A stretch of 7,024 nt of DNA from Bacillota bacterium (GTDB lineage: Bacteria > Bacillota > Sulfobacillia > Symbiobacteriales > Symbiobacteriaceae), in assembly GCA_028287415.1 (NCBI GenBank), contig JAQBPS010000663.1:1-7024 (forward strand). Direction: 5' to 3'. The notes under the pieces are model-generated. The model searched no databases, was not told the origin of the DNA, and worked only from the letters and a program-made list of their open reading frames with translations. The translations under genes and the position numbers were made by a program. Below are positions 5,199 to 7,024 of the stretch, in pieces. Positions within the stretch are counted from its first letter, which is position 1, and each line of letters begins with the position of its first letter.

Positions 5199-6823
5199 AG
5201 CGATTTAAGGCGATATCTGTCGGAACCATGATTCTGGCGCTCCTGCTCGCCGCCGGTTGCAGCAGTGGCAGCAAGGACGCCGGCAAGGCTGCACAAGGCG
5301 GCAACACCGGACAGACGGATCCCAAGGTCGGTGGCACACTGGTCATTGGGACGGGCGCCGACGCCACGGGTCTTGATCCGGAACTGGTCCTGAACAACGA
5401 ATCCGGCTTCGTGATGTCCCTGCTATACGACCGGCTGGTGGGCTTCAAGCCCGGCACCAGCGAAGTCGTGCCGATGCTGGCTGAGAAGTGGGAGATCTCC
5501 GACGACGGCAAGACCTACACCTTCCATATTCGTAAGGGCGTCAAGTTCCACGACGGCACCCCGTTGACCGCGAAGGAGGTTGCCGCCGACTACGCCCGCG
5601 GCACCGACCCGAACCACAAGTATTACTACAAGAAGCTAAGCGGCGTCAACAGCTTCGCCGGCGACACCTTTGGCAGCGTGACGAACGTAGAGACCCCGGA
5701 CGATTTCACCATCAAGTTCACGCTGAAAGAGCCGTACGCTCCCTTTCTGACGAACCTCGCCATGGTCTATCACGGGGTCATGAACCCGAAGGAAACCGAG
5801 AAGTACGGGTTCGACAGTGGCCAGCACCCAGACGGAACCGGCCCCTTCAAGCTGGTGGAGTGGGTGAAGAACGACCACATCACGGTCGAGGCCAACAAGG
5901 ACTACTGGCAGGGCCGGCCGTACCTGGACAAGGTCATCTTCAAGATCGTCCCCGAGAACAACGTCCGCGTGCTGAAGCTGCAGAGCGGCGAGCTTGACGT
6001 CGTGCTTGATGTCGGCCCCGAGGATTACGCGAAACTCAAGGGCGACAGCAAGGTGACCCTGCTGGAGCAGCCCGGCCTGGCCGCCAACGGCGTCGGCCTG
6101 CCGGTCGACACTGCTCCCTTTGACAAGAAGGAGGTCCGCCAGGCCCTCAACTACGCCACTGACAAGGCACAGCTGGACGAGTTCCTCTACAAGGGCCTCG
6201 CAGTCGAGATGACCCAGTACGTGCCGCAGGTAGACTGGAGCTATGATCCCGGCATCAAGGGCTACCCGTATGACCCCGAAAAGGCGAAGCAGCTGCTGGC
6301 CAAGGCCGGCTACCCGAACGGGTTCAAGACTGAGCTGCTGACCTACCCGAACCCCCGCGGGTACAACCCGATCGGTGGCAAGCTGGCCGTGGCCCTGCAG
6401 GAGCAATGGAAGAAGGTCGGCGTCGAGGTTGAGATCAAGCAGCTGGAATGGGGCACCTTCCTGAAGACCATTCGTTCCGGCGACTACCACTTCCCCCACC
6501 TGCGCGGCTGGACGGGCGACAACGGCGACCCCGACAACTTCCTCGCCACCCTGAACCACACCCGGGCTATCCCGGTAGGCAATACGTCGCACTACAGCAA
6601 CAAGCAGGTGGATGACCTGCTCGACCAGGCGATCAGGGTGAGCGATCAGACCAAGCGGAAGGAACTGTATCGGCAGGCCGACAAGATCATGGTCGACGAC
6701 GCCCCGTGGGTCATGATCAACAGTACCAAGCAGGTCCGTGCCATCTCAACGAAGGTGAAGGGCTTCCAGCTCAACCCGCTGCAGATGCTCTTCGACTTCA
6801 ATACGGTCTACATCCAGAAGTAA
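5195..6823 (+). CDS. ABC transporter substrate-binding lipoprotein, peptide/nickel (DppA/OppA, SBP family 5) type
   Basis: A 542-residue extracytoplasmic binding protein that captures solutes for a Dpp/Opp-type ABC importer. The signal peptide is classical: KRFK, a hydrophobic core (about 7-19), then lipobox LAAGC with the lipidated cysteine at C22, followed by a Ser/Gly/Lys-rich linker (23-45). The mature domain begins GGTLVIG (47-53) and carries the family-5 signature region AEKWEISDDGKTYTFHIRKG (96-115) and VKFHDGTPLTAKEVAADY (116-133). Further landmarks are DGTGPFKLVEW (213-223), the hinge-region KKEVRQALNYATDK (311-324) and GWTGDNGDPDNFL (438-450), the usual DppA-like motif. Length is normal and all parts are present. 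The GTG start overlaps the reductase stop as GTGA, so the two are translationally coupled. Ligand is uncertain: family members bind di- and oligopeptides, nickel chelates or sugars. A hairpin and a permease gene follow. Confidence 0.94.
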   Translation: MKRFKAISVGTMILALLLAAGCSSGSKDAGKAAQGGNTGQTDPKVGGTLVIGTGADATGLDPELVLNNESGFVMSLLYDRLVGFKPGTSEVVPMLAEKWEISDDGKTYTFHIRKGVKFHDGTPLTAKEVAADYARGTDPNHKYYYKKLSGVNSFAGDTFGSVTNVETPDDFTIKFTLKEPYAPFLTNLAMVYHGVMNPKETEKYGFDSGQHPDGTGPFKLVEWVKNDHITVEANKDYWQGRPYLDKVIFKIVPENNVRVLKLQSGELDVVLDVGPEDYAKLKGDSKVTLLEQPGLAANGVGLPVDTAPFDKKEVRQALNYATDKAQLDEFLYKGLAVEMTQYVPQVDWSYDPGIKGYPYDPEKAKQLLAKAGYPNGFKTELLTYPNPRGYNPIGGKLAVALQEQWKKVGVEVEIKQLEWGTFLKTIRSGDYHFPHLRGWTGDNGDPDNFLATLNHTRAIPVGNTSHYSNKQVDDLLDQAIRVSDQTKRKELYRQADKIMVDDAPWVMINSTKQVRAISTKVKGFQLNPLQMLFDFNTVYIQK

Positions 6824-6837
6824 CCGTCTCAACCGGT

Positions 6838-6866
6838 CGGGCGTGGGGGAAGGCTCCCCACGCCCG
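6838..6866 (+). promoter_or_regulatory. Hairpin between binding-protein and permease genes
   Basis: A GC-rich stem of 11 Watson-Crick pairs plus one G-T pair (6838-6849 with 6855-6866, arms CGGGCGTGGGG / CCCCACGCCCG) has an AAGGC loop and no T tract. It begins 15 bases after the TAA of the binding-protein gene. Such hairpins between solute-binding-protein and permease genes commonly protect the upstream mRNA from 3' exonucleases or cause partial termination, so that the binding protein is made in excess. That role is inferred from position. Confidence 0.65.
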
Positions 6867-6897
6867 CCGCAACCTTCGCCCCGGAGGGGGACCACCA

Positions 6898-7024
6898 ATG
6901 CTGCGTTACCTTGTAAACCGCCTCCTTGGCCTGGTGCCAATCCTGTTGGGTGTCAGTCTGGTGGTCTTTATCGGGATTCACCTGATCCCCGGAGACCCTG
7001 CCCTGATCCTGCTGGGCGACAAGG
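6898..7024 (+). CDS. ABC transporter permease, DppB/OppB type (N-terminal part, cut by window end)
   Basis: The first 42 codons are present. The N-terminus MLRYLVNRLLGLVPILLGVS is the standard opening of DppB-type permeases. It consists of a short basic leader and a first membrane helix (about 9-29), followed by HLIPGDPALILLGD (31-44 region, incomplete), which matches the family's conserved loop 'xLxPGDPAxxxxG'. The protein would form half of the membrane channel of the importer fed by the preceding lipoprotein. ATG has SD GGAGGGGG at 6883-6890, seven bases upstream. The rest, and the expected DppC-type permease and ATPases, lie outside the window. Confidence 0.93.
   Translation, partial: MLRYLVNRLLGLVPILLGVSLVVFIGIHLIPGDPALILLGDK

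Overview
The window is GC-rich with every supported gene on the + strand, strong Shine-Dalgarno (SD) sequences (GGAGG/GGAGGGG type), and frequent GTG and TTG starts. A YutG/PgpA-type phosphatase close to the Bacillus form and a Gram-positive style lipoprotein solute-binding protein suggest a high-GC member of the Bacillota (for example a Symbiobacterium-like lineage). This placement is an inference from gene content and style, not from a marker gene.

Layout. (1) 1-90: the end of a reading frame whose 29 residues resemble the start of a GlcD-type FAD-linked oxidase, possibly a gene remnant. (2) 203-1768: a membrane-anchored GAF-like/GGDEF diguanylate cyclase followed by a phosphatidylglycerophosphatase A family gene, closed by a clear intrinsic terminator at 1783-1810. 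(3) 1811-2152: a 340-base non-coding stretch with a second strong hairpin, a GTTAAC-centred imperfect palindrome, an AT-rich block with a long inverted repeat, and a perfect 14-bp GTTAAC-centred palindrome just upstream of the next gene. (4) 2153-7024: a tightly packed catabolic/transport operon. It holds an AspA/AstE-family zinc deacylase, a GntR/FadR-type (FCD) regulator, a broken short-chain dehydrogenase, a ketopantoate-reductase-like dehydrogenase, a DppA/OppA-type lipoprotein and the first 42 codons of a DppB-type permease. It continues beyond the window.

How the genes may work together (inference). The ABC transporter would import a small peptide-like or acylated compound. The M14-type deacylase would remove an acyl group, and the PanE-like enzyme would interconvert a 2-oxo and a 2-hydroxy group. 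The FCD regulator, encoded directly behind the deacylase, probably senses a carboxylate intermediate and represses the operon through the GTTAAC palindromes. The SDR step has been lost: only the cofactor-binding N-terminus and the C-terminus remain, in different frames. The substrate cannot be read from the sequence. Nothing here looks like a mobile element, CRISPR array, tRNA or rRNA.
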